Assembly: GCF_000157895.3 (NCBI RefSeq)
Contig: NC_022663.1
Location: 620,001-684,000 of the forward strand
Source: Mycobacterium kansasii ATCC 12478
GTDB lineage: Bacteria > Actinomycetota > Actinomycetes > Mycobacteriales > Mycobacteriaceae
Length of the DNA: 64,000 nucleotides
Direction: 5' to 3'
Both the position numbers and the translations under genes were made by a program. The notes beneath the pieces were generated by a model. The model was not told the origin of the DNA. It made no database searches and was given only the letters and a program-made list of their open reading frames with translations. Of this stretch, positions 53,154 through 61,506 are shown piece after piece (within the stretch, counting starts at the first letter, position 1; every line of letters begins with the position of its first letter).

Positions 53154-54263
53154 CTAACCTTGGCTCGGGGCCAATTGACCGCGGCGGGCGTCGAACGGAT
53201 GGGTTGTCACGGCGAGGGGCGGCTGGTTGATCGCCTGCAAGGCTTCGGCGTTGGTCTTACCGTCGATCCGTTGCTGTAAGTAGGCCTTGAAGTCGTTGGG
53301 GGCCACCACGCGAACTTCGAAGTTCATCATGGCGTGGTAGGTGCCGCACATTTCGGCGCAATGGCCGACGAACGCTCCGGTCTTGGTGATCTGCTCGATC
53401 TGGAAGACGTTGACCGAATTATTCGCCGCCGGATTGGGCATCACATCACGCTTGAACAAGAACTCGGGCACCCAGAAGGAATGGACCACGTCGGCCGAGT
53501 TCAGCTCGAATTCGATGCGCTTGCCGGCCGGCAACACCAGGACCGGGATTTCGTTCGTGGTGCCCAGCGTCTCGATCTTGTCGAAGTTGAGATAGCTGCG
53601 GTCCTCGGTGTTACGCCCGGCAACCGGTCCGACGAGCTCTTCACCGTGGGCGTCCTTGCCCTCCGGCTTGGATTCAACGGCGTGCTTGCGGGCCTCGTCG
53701 GCGCCATCGTAGGTCAAGGTGTGGTCGTGGAAGTCGACCCGCTGGTAGCCGAACTTCCAGTTCCATTGGAAAGCCGTGACGTCGATCACGACCTCCGGGT
53801 CTTTGGTGGTGTGCAGCATCTTCTCCTGCACGACGACGGTGAAGTAGAACAGCACCGAAATGATGAGGAACGGCGTGACGGTCAGCACCAGCTCAAGCGG
53901 CATGTTGTAGCCGAACTGTCGAGGAAAGTCGGCGTCGCTTCGCTTCTTTCGGTGAAAGACTGCCGTCCAGAAAATCAGACCCCACACGATGACCCCGACC
54001 ACCAGGGAGGCGATCACGGCACCGACCCACAACTCCCGGTTGGCATGGGCTTCCGGGGTGACGCCCTCGGGCCAGCCGAGACCCAGCGCTTCCGACCAGC
54101 TGCAACCGCTCAGGGTGACGGCCAGCACGCCGAGGGCCCCGGTCAGTGCCGCCAGCCGAAGGCGTGGGGCGAGCCCGCGCGCTCCGCGCCGCCGACCGGC
54201 GGAACGGATCTCAGAATTGCCCTGCGACAAGCATTGCGAACGACCTGGCTCGCGAAGTGTCAC
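53154..54263 (-). CDS. ctaC: Cytochrome aa3 oxidase subunit II CtaC
   Basis: CtaC, 369 aa, carries the CuA centre. The lipobox LSGC (51-54) follows a hydrophobic signal, two membrane helices come next (VGAVIASLVVGVIVWGLIF and LVLTVTPFLIISVLFYF), and the CuA ligands lie in DVVHSFWVPEF and CAEMCGTYHAMM. It receives electrons from QcrC. GTG at 54263 has GGAGG seven bases upstream; the frame could begin 7 codons earlier. ctaF follows. Confidence 0.96.
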   Translation of the reverse strand: MTLREPGRSQCLSQGNSEIRSAGRRRGARGLAPRLRLAALTGALGVLAVTLSGCSWSEALGLGWPEGVTPEAHANRELWVGAVIASLVVGVIVWGLIFWTAVFHRKKRSDADFPRQFGYNMPLELVLTVTPFLIISVLFYFTVVVQEKMLHTTKDPEVVIDVTAFQWNWKFGYQRVDFHDHTLTYDGADEARKHAVESKPEGKDAHGEELVGPVAGRNTEDRSYLNFDKIETLGTTNEIPVLVLPAGKRIEFELNSADVVHSFWVPEFLFKRDVMPNPAANNSVNVFQIEQITKTGAFVGHCAEMCGTYHAMMNFEVRVVAPNDFKAYLQQRIDGKTNAEALQAINQPPLAVTTHPFDARRGQLAPSQG

Positions 54264-54612
54264 GTTGCGCCTCCTGTAGCACAAGCTGGGCCGACTCGGG
54301 CTAGGCGCCGCTTCCGGCGGGAATCGTCGGCTAACTCGGATTCGAATACTACGCAGCGTAGACCACGCCGCCCGCGCAGGCGACGATGCGTGCCAAAACG
54401 ACCGGCGATGCCGCTACCCTGGCCCGCGGTGGCGCCGCCGCCGTACTGCGTGCGGCGCGCGCAAGCCCGCCCGTGGTGGCGACCAGGCGGCGCGATATGG
54501 CCCGTTTCGGAACTCCAGATCGTGAACCGACGAGCGCGAGATCCGGTCTCGATCACCACTACCAGCCAGCCGCGCCCGGGCAGCAGCGCTTCGTGCGGCA
54601 TACTGGGGCGCC
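54264..54612. other. Divergent intergenic region, ctaC / asnB
   Basis: No gene is supported in these 349 bases. On the ctaC side the minus strand has TAGTAT (54346-54351), a good TANNNT -10 about 85 nt before the GTG, beside a CTACGC/GCGTAG inverted repeat. On the asnB side CATACT (54599-54604) ends eight bases before the GTG, suggesting a leaderless or very short leader mRNA. Confidence 0.45.
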
Positions 54613-56589
54613 GTGTGCGGACTGCTGGCCTTCGTCGCGGCTCCGGCCGGCGCTGCCGAGACCCAGGGGTCCGACGCCACTGCCCGCCGCGCCACGGAGG
54701 CCGACAGCGCGATCGCCCGCGCGTCGCACCTGATGCGCCACCGTGGCCCCGACGAGCCGGGCACCTGGGTTGACCCGGACGCCGACGGATCGGTGATCTT
54801 CGGGTTCAACCGGCTGTCCATTATCGACATCGCCCATTCCCATCAGCCGCTGCGGTGGGGACCGCCGGAGGCGCCGGAGCGGTACGTGCTGGTGTTCAAC
54901 GGCGAGATCTACAACTACCTGGAGCTGCGCGACGAACTCAGCACCCGGCACGGCGCCGTGTTCGCGACCGACGGCGACGGCGAGACGATCGTCGCCGGCT
55001 ACCACCACTGGGGCACCGACGTGCTCAAGCGGCTACGCGGCATGTTCGCCTTCGCGCTTTGGGACACCGTCACCCGTGAATTGTTCTGCGCCCGCGACCC
55101 GTTCGGCATCAAGCCGCTGTTCCTGGCGACCGGCGCCGGCGGCACCGCGGTGGCCAGCGAGAAGAAATGCCTGCTCGACCTCGTCGACTTGCTGGGGTTC
55201 GACACCCGAATCGACCCCCGGGCGCTGCAGCACTACGTCGTGCTGCAGTACGTGCCGGAGCCCGAGACACTGCACCGCGGAGTGCGACGGCTCGAATCGG
55301 GTTGTTACGCCTGGATTCGGCCCGGGCGCGAGCCGGAGATCACCCGTTACTTCATGCCGCGCTTTGCCGCCACCCCGATCACGCCCGACACCGAGCAGGC
55401 GCGCTACGACGAGATCACTGCGGTGCTGGAGGACTCGGTGGCCAAGCACATGCGGGCCGACGTCACCGTCGGTTCGTTTCTGTCCGGGGGCATCGACTCC
55501 ACGGCCATCGCCGCCCTGGCCATCCGGCACAATCCGCGACTGATCACCTTCACCACCGGATTCGAACGAGAGGGATTCTCCGAGCTCGACGTCGCGGTGG
55601 CCTCGGCCGAGGCGATTGGCGCGCGCCACGTCGCCAAGGTGGTCAGCGCGGAGGAGTTTGTGGCCGCATTGCCCGAAATCGTCTGGTATCTGGACGAGCC
55701 GGTGGCCGATCCGGCGCTGGTACCGCTGTTCTTCGTGGCCCGGGAGGCCCGTAAGTACGTCAAAGTGGTGTTGTCCGGGGAAGGCGCCGACGAACTGTTC
55801 GGCGGCTACACGATCTACCGCGAGCCGCTGTCGCTGAGACCGTTCGACTACCTGCCGCGGCGGCTGCGGCGGTCGATGGGGAAGGCCTCCAAGCCGCTGC
55901 CGGAGGGCATGCGAGGCAAGAGCCTGCTGCACCGCGGCTCGTTGACGCTCGAGGAGCGCTACTACGGCAATGCCCGCAGCTTTTCCGACGCGCAGCTGCG
56001 CGACGTGCTGCCCGGCTTCCGCGAGGACTGGACCCACACCGACGTCACGGCGCCGGTGTACGCGCAATCGGCCGGTTGGGATCCGGTGGCCCGGATGCAG
56101 CACATCGACCTGTTCACCTGGCTGCGAGGCGACATCCTGGTCAAGGCCGACAAGATGACGATGGCCAATTCGCTCGAGCTGCGGGTCCCGTTCCTGGACC
56201 CGGAGGTGTTCGCGGTGGCCTCGCGGCTACCGCTGCCGGCCAAGATCACCCGCACCACCACCAAGTACGCGCTGCGGCGCGCGCTGGAGCCCATCGTTCC
56301 GGCGCACGTGCTGCACCGGCCCAAGCTGGGCTTCCCGGTGCCGATCCGGCACTGGTTACGCGCCGGCGAGCTGCTGGAGTGGGCATACCAGATGGTGGCC
56401 TCGTCGGGGGCCGGACATCTCATCGACCTGGGCGCAGTCAGCCGGATGCTCGACGACCACCGGACCGGCGCCAGCGATCACAGCCGCCGGCTGTGGACCG
56501 TGCTGATCTTTATGCTGTGGCACGCGATCTTTGTCGAGCACAGCGTGGTGCCGCAGATCGGAGAGCCGCAATATCCGGTCCAGTTATGA
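54613..56589 (+). CDS. asnB: Glutamine-dependent amidotransferase AsnB
   Basis: AsnB, 658 aa. Cys2 directly after the initiator is the glutaminase nucleophile (class II Ntn), with RHRGPDEPG and FNGEIYNYLELR completing the Gln site. The synthetase half has the PPi loop SGGIDS (291-296) and SGEGADELFGG. In mycobacteria AsnB amidates the diaminopimelate of the peptidoglycan precursor rather than making asparagine, which affects crosslinking and resistance to beta-lactams and lysozyme. GTG at 54613. A large hairpin follows the stop. Confidence 0.95.
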   Translation: MCGLLAFVAAPAGAAETQGSDATARRATEADSAIARASHLMRHRGPDEPGTWVDPDADGSVIFGFNRLSIIDIAHSHQPLRWGPPEAPERYVLVFNGEIYNYLELRDELSTRHGAVFATDGDGETIVAGYHHWGTDVLKRLRGMFAFALWDTVTRELFCARDPFGIKPLFLATGAGGTAVASEKKCLLDLVDLLGFDTRIDPRALQHYVVLQYVPEPETLHRGVRRLESGCYAWIRPGREPEITRYFMPRFAATPITPDTEQARYDEITAVLEDSVAKHMRADVTVGSFLSGGIDSTAIAALAIRHNPRLITFTTGFEREGFSELDVAVASAEAIGARHVAKVVSAEEFVAALPEIVWYLDEPVADPALVPLFFVAREARKYVKVVLSGEGADELFGGYTIYREPLSLRPFDYLPRRLRRSMGKASKPLPEGMRGKSLLHRGSLTLEERYYGNARSFSDAQLRDVLPGFREDWTHTDVTAPVYAQSAGWDPVARMQHIDLFTWLRGDILVKADKMTMANSLELRVPFLDPEVFAVASRLPLPAKITRTTTKYALRRALEPIVPAHVLHRPKLGFPVPIRHWLRAGELLEWAYQMVASSGAGHLIDLGAVSRMLDDHRTGASDHSRRLWTVLIFMLWHAIFVEHSVVPQIGEPQYPVQL

Positions 56590-56595
56590 CGGCCG

Positions 56596-56647
56596 GCAGA
56601 CGCAGAGTCGCACGCGGAAGACCTTCCGCATGCGACTCTGCGTCTGC
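56596..56647. terminator. Bidirectional hairpin between asnB and adoK
   Basis: Arms 56596-56620 and 56623-56647 pair over 25 bases with a single mismatch and a 2-base centre. It lies between convergent genes, and its outer arm GCAGACGCAGAGTC shares GCAGACGCA with the hairpin after pknL. It fits a repeated mycobacterial terminator family (TRIT-like). Confidence 0.8.
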
Positions 56648-56655
56648 TCGCGGGG

Positions 56656-57630
56656 CTAAGCCAGCACCGCCGTGATCTCGGCGGCCGCCTCGTCGCCGTA
56701 TGCACCGGCCAGCCGGGATGCTGCGGCCTGGTGATCCCACTGCCACTCTTGGGTGCCGGTCGATTCCAGCACCAACACCGCGACCAGCGAACCCAGCTGC
56801 GCGGACCGCTCCAAGCTCAACCCCGCGCTGCGCCCGGTCAGGAAACCGGCTCGGAACGCGTCGCCGACCCCGGTGGGGTCGGTCTGGCTGGTTTCGGGAA
56901 CCACGCCGACGTGAAAGGTGGTGCCGTCCGGGTCCACCACATCCACCCCCTTGGGGCCCAACGTGGTCACCCGCAGGTCGATCTGGGCCATCACCTCGGC
57001 CTCCGTCCAGCCGGTTTTCGACAGCAGCAGGTCCCATTCGTAGTCGTTGGTGAACAAGTAGCTGGCGCCGCCAATGAGCTGACGAATTTCCTCGCCGGAC
57101 AGGCGAGCCAGCTGCTGGGAGGGATCAGCGGCAAAGGCCAGGCCCAGCTTGCGGCATTCCTCGGTGTGCAAGAACATCGCCTCGGGGTCGTTGGCGCCGA
57201 TGATGACCAGCTCCGGAGTACCGATCGCCGACACCACGTCGGCGAGTTTGATGGTGCGGGCCTCTGACATGGCCCCCGGATAGAACGACGCGATCTGGGC
57301 CATGTCCACGTCGGTGGTACAGGTGAACCGCGCCGTGTGCGCGGTCTCGGAGATCAGGACGTGATCACAGTTGACACCGTGGGCTTTGAGCCAGTCACGG
57401 TAATCGGAGAAGTCGGCGCCGGCCGCGCCGACCAGCGCCACGTCACCGCCCAGCACGCCGATGGCGAAGGCCATATTCCCGGCGACGCCGCCGCGGTGCA
57501 CCACCAGGTCGTCGACTAAGAAACTCAGCGACACCTTGTGCAAGTGTTCGGGCAGCAGTTGCTCGGAAAATCGGCCGGGAAACCGCATCAGATGGTCGGT
57601 TGCAATCGAACCGGTTACCGCAATCGTCAC
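56656..57630 (-). CDS. adoK: Adenosine kinase AdoK (Rv2202c-type, PfkB family)
   Basis: AdoK, 324 aa, same length as the M. tuberculosis enzyme. It phosphorylates adenosine to AMP. PfkB signature 1 is the GGVAGNMAFAIGVLGG block near 47, and signature 2 is DPTGVGDAFRAGF at 251-263 with the catalytic Asp257. The enzyme resembles sugar kinases more than eukaryotic adenosine kinases. Its 3' end abuts the hairpin shared with asnB. Confidence 0.94.
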   Translation of the reverse strand: MTIAVTGSIATDHLMRFPGRFSEQLLPEHLHKVSLSFLVDDLVVHRGGVAGNMAFAIGVLGGDVALVGAAGADFSDYRDWLKAHGVNCDHVLISETAHTARFTCTTDVDMAQIASFYPGAMSEARTIKLADVVSAIGTPELVIIGANDPEAMFLHTEECRKLGLAFAADPSQQLARLSGEEIRQLIGGASYLFTNDYEWDLLLSKTGWTEAEVMAQIDLRVTTLGPKGVDVVDPDGTTFHVGVVPETSQTDPTGVGDAFRAGFLTGRSAGLSLERSAQLGSLVAVLVLESTGTQEWQWDHQAAASRLAGAYGDEAAAEITAVLA

Positions 57631-57822
57631 AAAATCTCCGTCCTTGGTCCGTAAGGTCGTCTAGCCTCTCACAATTATCGGCGCCGCGGCCCGCCCCGTC
57701 GCGTCGACAGCCGACGGCAGGTGTTGCGCTAGCCTGCCCTAGGGAACTCACCTCATTGCCGCAATCCGCTGCCGGGCGGCAAGCGCACATGTCGTTTCGT
57801 CCACCACCGTAGGAGAATCACG

Positions 57823-58491
57823 ATGGCCGGTCAGCACCCGCCGAACCCTGCCGTCGGCACCGAAGGAGCCCGAGAGGTGCGACCATACCCGCCGACCGGG
57901 CCCGATGAGCCTCTTGAATACCCGCATGAAGCGGCCGACCGGCAAACCGGCTTTGCCCCCGCCCCGGCGGCGGGTTATCCCGGCATGCCGGGCTCCTATC
58001 CGAGGCGACGGCCGAAGCGGCTGCTGATCGGCACCCTGCTGGCCCTCGCCTTGATCGGTGCGTTGACCGCGGCAATCGTCTACGGGGTTCGCACCAACGG
58101 GACCAACACCGGTGGCACCTTCACGGAGGCATCGGCCAAAACGGCGATTCAGGGCTACCTCAACGCACTCGAGCATCGCGATGTCGACGTCATCGTGCGC
58201 AACGCGCTGTGCGGGATCTACGACGGGGTCAAGGACCGGCGGTCGGATCAGGCGCTGGCCAAGTTGAGCAGTGACGCCTTCCGTAAGCAGTTCTCCCAGG
58301 CCGACGTGACGTCGATCGACAAAGTCGTGTACTGGTCGCAATACCAGGCCCAGGTGCTGTTCACCATGCAGGTGACACCTGCCACCGGCGGCCCGCCGAA
58401 GGGGCAGGTGCAGGGCATCGCGCAGCTGCTCTTCCAGCGCGGGCAGATACTGGTCTGCTCCTACGTGCTGCGGACGGCCGGGCAATATTGA
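57823..58491 (+). CDS. Conserved single-pass membrane protein (Rv2203-type)
   Basis: A 222-aa protein with a Pro-rich cytoplasmic N-terminus (about 1-64), one membrane helix (LLIGTLLALALIGALTAAIVYG, about 67-88, shown here as hydrophobic core) and an extracytoplasmic domain resembling NTF2/Rv0361-like folds (AIQGYLNALEHRDVDVIV). Two Cys (ALCG, LVCSY) might form a disulfide. Function unknown. AGGAGAATCACG precedes the ATG. Confidence 0.85.
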   Translation: MAGQHPPNPAVGTEGAREVRPYPPTGPDEPLEYPHEAADRQTGFAPAPAAGYPGMPGSYPRRRPKRLLIGTLLALALIGALTAAIVYGVRTNGTNTGGTFTEASAKTAIQGYLNALEHRDVDVIVRNALCGIYDGVKDRRSDQALAKLSSDAFRKQFSQADVTSIDKVVYWSQYQAQVLFTMQVTPATGGPPKGQVQGIAQLLFQRGQILVCSYVLRTAGQY

Positions 58492-58517
58492 CCGGGCCGG
58501 GATGATCCCGGCCCGGT
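58491..58517. terminator. Hairpin between Rv2203-type and Fe-S carrier genes
   Basis: A perfect 12-bp stem (58491-58502 with 58506-58517, arms ACCGGGCCGGGA/TCCCGGCCCGGT) and 3-base loop sits between convergent genes, starting at the last base of the upstream stop. There is no U-tract, so it would be an L-shaped mycobacterial terminator or a barrier element. Confidence 0.6.
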
Positions 58518-58535
58518 AGACCTACATCGGTCAGG

Positions 58536-58892
58536 TCAGTTGAACGAATCCCCACACGCGCAGGAGCCGGTCGCGTTGGGGTTATCGATCGTGAAGCCCT
58601 GCTTCTCGATGGTGTCCACGAAATCGATCGACGCGCCTTCCACATACGGCGCGCTCATCCGGTCTACCGTCAACGTCACGCCGCCGAACTCCGCCGTCAG
58701 GTCGCCGTCCAGCGTCCGGTCGTCGAAGAACAGGTTGTAGCGCAGGCCGGCGCAGCCTCCCGGCTGCACCGCAATCCGCAGCGACAGGTCGTCACGCCCC
58801 TCCTGATCGAGCAGGGACTTCGCCTTGGCGGCGGCGGCCTCGGTCAGGATCACGCCATGGGTCTTGGCGGTCGGCTCGTTCTGCACCGTCAT
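58536..58892 (-). CDS. A-type iron-sulfur cluster carrier (ErpA/HesB family, Rv2204c-type)
   Basis: A 118-aa A-type Fe-S carrier. The three conserved cysteines are present: VQPGGCAGL and the C-terminal GSCACGDSF. It delivers clusters to apoproteins; Rv2204c is reported essential. ATG at 58892 has GTAGGAG upstream. It is transcribed away from a short gap shared with the glycerate kinase gene, which lies upstream on the same strand. Confidence 0.93.
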   Translation of the reverse strand: MTVQNEPTAKTHGVILTEAAAAKAKSLLDQEGRDDLSLRIAVQPGGCAGLRYNLFFDDRTLDGDLTAEFGGVTLTVDRMSAPYVEGASIDFVDTIEKQGFTIDNPNATGSCACGDSFN

Positions 58893-58976
58893 TGCTTCTC
58901 CTACATGCCTCATCGTTAGGTGGGCTCACCGGCTGCTGTGTCAGCCCGGGCCCGTGTCGGGGAAAACCCACTGCTA

Positions 58977-60053
58977 CTAACGGTACCTCGCAGGCCGGGG
59001 ATTCCCGAGTCGCGCGGCGACTTCCGACGCCAAACCCATCAGCTGATTGGCCGCATCGGCCAGTGCCAACCGCACCGAACCCGCATAGTCGGCGATGGAC
59101 AAGGCCGACATGATGCCCGACGATCGGATCGTCGACTTATCCAGGACCACTTGCCCGGCCAGCACTATCACCGGAATGCCCAGCGGGCGGGCCGCGGCCG
59201 CGATCTCGCCGACGACCTTGCCGTGCAGCGACTGCTCGTCGAACTTGCCCTCACCGGTGATGATCAGCTGTGCTTCGGCGAGGTCGTCGGCCAAGTGGGT
59301 GTGTTCGGCGATGATCGCGGCGCCGGACTCGCATCGGCCACCGAGCGCGAGTAGACCCGCGCCGATGCCGCCGGCGGCACCCGCACCGGGCTCGGCGCTC
59401 ACTGCCCGACCGGCGGCCGCGTCCAGTTCCACCGCCCATGCCTCGAGACGGGCCTCCAGTGCGGCGACGGTGGCCGCGTCGGCGCCCTTCTGCGGCGCGA
59501 ACACCCTGGCCGCGCCCCAGGGTCCCACCAGCGGGTATTCCACGTCGGAGGCGGCGATCAGCTCGACTCCAGCGAGTCGGCGGCGGGCGGCGTCCAGGCC
59601 GCCGAGTTCGGTGATCATGCCGTACCCGCCGTCCGTGCACGCGCTGCCGCCCAGCCCGACCACAATGCGCCGCGCCCCGGCCGCGACTGCGGCAGCGATG
59701 AGCTGCCCGACTCCCCTGCTGTGTGCGGTCAACGCGGTCTCGGTCGTCGGCGGACCACCGAGCAGGGACAGGCCGCAGGCCTGCGCACACTCCAGGTAGG
59801 CGGTTGCCGAGGCCTGATCGAACATCCATGCGGCGTCCACGTCGGTGTCCAACGGCCCCGACACCCGCAGCAGCCGCGACTCCCCGAAGCGGCTTTGCAG
59901 CACCTCGATAAAACCGGGCCCGCCGTCGGATTGCGGAGCCACGATGAAGGTGTCGTTCGGCCGGGAGCGGGTCCAGCCGGTGGCGATCACCGCGGCGGCA
60001 TCCACCGCCGACAGGCTGTCGCCGTAGCAGTCCGGGGCCACCAGTACCCGCAT
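58977..60053 (-). CDS. Glycerate kinase (GarK family, Rv2205c-type)
   Basis: A 358-aa glycerate kinase of the type-1 (GarK/GlxK) family, length as in H37Rv. Key blocks: VLVAPDCYGDSLSA, SDGGPGFIEVL, GLGGSACTDGGYGM, EPGAGAAGGIGAGLLAL, and TGEGKFDEQSLHGKVVG. It phosphorylates glycerate with ATP. ATG at 60053 matches the known protein; an in-frame ATG at 60122 would add 23 residues without a better ribosome site. Confidence 0.92.
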   Translation of the reverse strand: MRVLVAPDCYGDSLSAVDAAAVIATGWTRSRPNDTFIVAPQSDGGPGFIEVLQSRFGESRLLRVSGPLDTDVDAAWMFDQASATAYLECAQACGLSLLGGPPTTETALTAHSRGVGQLIAAAVAAGARRIVVGLGGSACTDGGYGMITELGGLDAARRRLAGVELIAASDVEYPLVGPWGAARVFAPQKGADAATVAALEARLEAWAVELDAAAGRAVSAEPGAGAAGGIGAGLLALGGRCESGAAIIAEHTHLADDLAEAQLIITGEGKFDEQSLHGKVVGEIAAAARPLGIPVIVLAGQVVLDKSTIRSSGIMSALSIADYAGSVRLALADAANQLMGLASEVAARLGNPRPARYR

Positions 60054-60215
60054 CGCGGGCAGCTGGATCCGGCCGGGCCCGAGGGCATCGGCAGCAGCAT
60101 CCGAAGCAGACGAGCCGTCCATTACAAGCAAGAGTAGGGCTAACACGGATGCTGGCGCTGCGTAACAGCAGCACAATTCCCCGTCGCTGGTCCCCGGCGC
60201 CGGCCGCCCGCACAG

Positions 60216-60228
60216 TAACCTGTCGACT
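60216..60228 (+). promoter_or_regulatory. Candidate -10 for leaderless DUF3043 gene mRNA
   Basis: TAACCT (60216-60221, TANNNT type) ends seven bases before the GTG at 60229, and no Shine-Dalgarno is present. This spacing would place +1 at the start codon. Confidence 0.45.
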
Positions 60229-60933
60229 GTGAAGCTGCTGGGCCGCAAGAAGGGCCATGAAGAAGGTGCCGAGGTTTCGGCGAAGGCTGAGGACAGCCAG
60301 GGGGCGCAGACCCGTTCCCCGGCCGAGCCCGCAACTTCTCGCGGGTCGCGAGCAACCGGACCGAAGGGCCGGCCGACGCCCAAGCGCAGCGAGGCAAGGC
60401 GCAGTGCAAAGAAAGGCCCCGTCGTCCCGGCGCCGATGACGGCCGCCGAGGCGCGGGCCCGGCGCAAGTCGCTGTCCGGCCCGAAACTGAGCCGCGCCGA
60501 ACGCCGGGCCGAACGCACTGCCAGCCGGGCCCGAATGAGCGAACGCCGCGAACGGATGATGGCCGGCGAGGAAGCCTATCTGCTCCCGCGCGACCAGGGC
60601 CCGATACGCCGTTATGTCCGCGATGTGGTCGATGCCCGGCGTTTTAGCCTGCTGGGCCTGTTCATGCCGTCGGCGCTGGCTTTGCTGTTCGTGATGTTCG
60701 CCGTCCCGCAGCTGCAGCTCTACATGTCGCCCGCGATGCTGGTGCTGATGGCCCTGATGACCGTCGACGGAATCATGTTGGGCCGCAAGGTGAGCAGGCG
60801 GGTCGACGCGAAGTTCCCGAACAACACCGAAAGCCGTTGGAAACTCGGCCTTTACGCTGCCGGCCGGGCGTCGCAGATGCGCCGGATGCGGGCACCGCGC
60901 CCCCAGGTGGAGCGCGGAGCCAGCATCGGTTAG
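60229..60933 (+). CDS. DUF3043 membrane protein (Rv2206-type)
   Basis: A 234-aa protein. The first 130 residues are cytoplasmic, very basic and rich in Arg/Ala/Ser; two membrane segments (about 143-162 and 166-184) follow, with LPRDQGPIRRYVRDVVDARR just before them, the DUF3043 signature. The C-terminal tail is again basic. No function is known. It is followed by cobU after 24 bp. Confidence 0.87.
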   Translation: MKLLGRKKGHEEGAEVSAKAEDSQGAQTRSPAEPATSRGSRATGPKGRPTPKRSEARRSAKKGPVVPAPMTAAEARARRKSLSGPKLSRAERRAERTASRARMSERRERMMAGEEAYLLPRDQGPIRRYVRDVVDARRFSLLGLFMPSALALLFVMFAVPQLQLYMSPAMLVLMALMTVDGIMLGRKVSRRVDAKFPNNTESRWKLGLYAAGRASQMRRMRAPRPQVERGASIG

Positions 60934-60957
60934 CACCGGAACGCTGGCTGACCACTC

Positions 60958-61506
60958 ATGCGCACACTGGTTCTCGGCGGGATCAGGTCGGGCAAATCCC
61001 GCTGGGCGGAGCACGCCATCGCGGATTCACTGACGCCCGGCCGCCCGGTTCGCTATCTGGCGCCCACGCCGGTCACCGAGTCCGACCCGGCCTGGGCGCA
61101 GGAATGGGCGCAACGGGTCGCCAAGCATCGCGAACGCCGGCCTGGCCACTGGTCGACCGTCGAAACTGACGACATCATCACCCAGTTGCGGCGGTCACCG
61201 GACACTGCGACGCTCGTCGACGACCTCGGCGCCTGGCTGACCGGCACCCTGGACCGTCATCGGGCCTGGGACAACGGATCCGTGGCCGGTCCCGTACAAG
61301 GCCTGCTCGACGCGGTCCGCGCCTTCGAGTCGACACTGGTGCTCGTCAGCCCCGAAGTCGGGCTGACCATCGTGCCGGCAACCGCATCCGGGCGCCGCTT
61401 CGCCGACGAGCTGGGCAGCCTCAACCAGCAAATGGCAGCGGTCTGCGATCAGGTGGTGCTGGTGGTGGCCGGGCAGGCCGTCCCGATCAAGCCGTCACGC
61501 ACATGA
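60958..61506 (+). CDS. cobU: Adenosylcobinamide kinase/guanylyltransferase CobU
   Basis: CobU, 182 aa. Walker A GGIRSGKSRWAEHA lies at the N-terminus; VDDLGAWLTG and VSPEVGLTIVP follow, the latter with the family's SxEVG. It phosphorylates adenosylcobinamide and adds GMP. cobT overlaps its stop by 4 bp. In H37Rv cobU is elsewhere (Rv0254c, remembered), so the three-gene cluster here is a difference. Confidence 0.94.
   Translation: MRTLVLGGIRSGKSRWAEHAIADSLTPGRPVRYLAPTPVTESDPAWAQEWAQRVAKHRERRPGHWSTVETDDIITQLRRSPDTATLVDDLGAWLTGTLDRHRAWDNGSVAGPVQGLLDAVRAFESTLVLVSPEVGLTIVPATASGRRFADELGSLNQQMAAVCDQVVLVVAGQAVPIKPSRT

Noticed and set aside
53334..54773. 479-codon plus-strand frame opposite ctaC
   Set aside because: Antisense to ctaC with no homology recognised; it also runs into asnB.
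59251..61014. 587-codon minus-strand frame across glycerate kinase, DUF3043 gene and cobU
   Set aside because: Out of frame with the glycerate kinase and antisense to the next genes; low-complexity composition.
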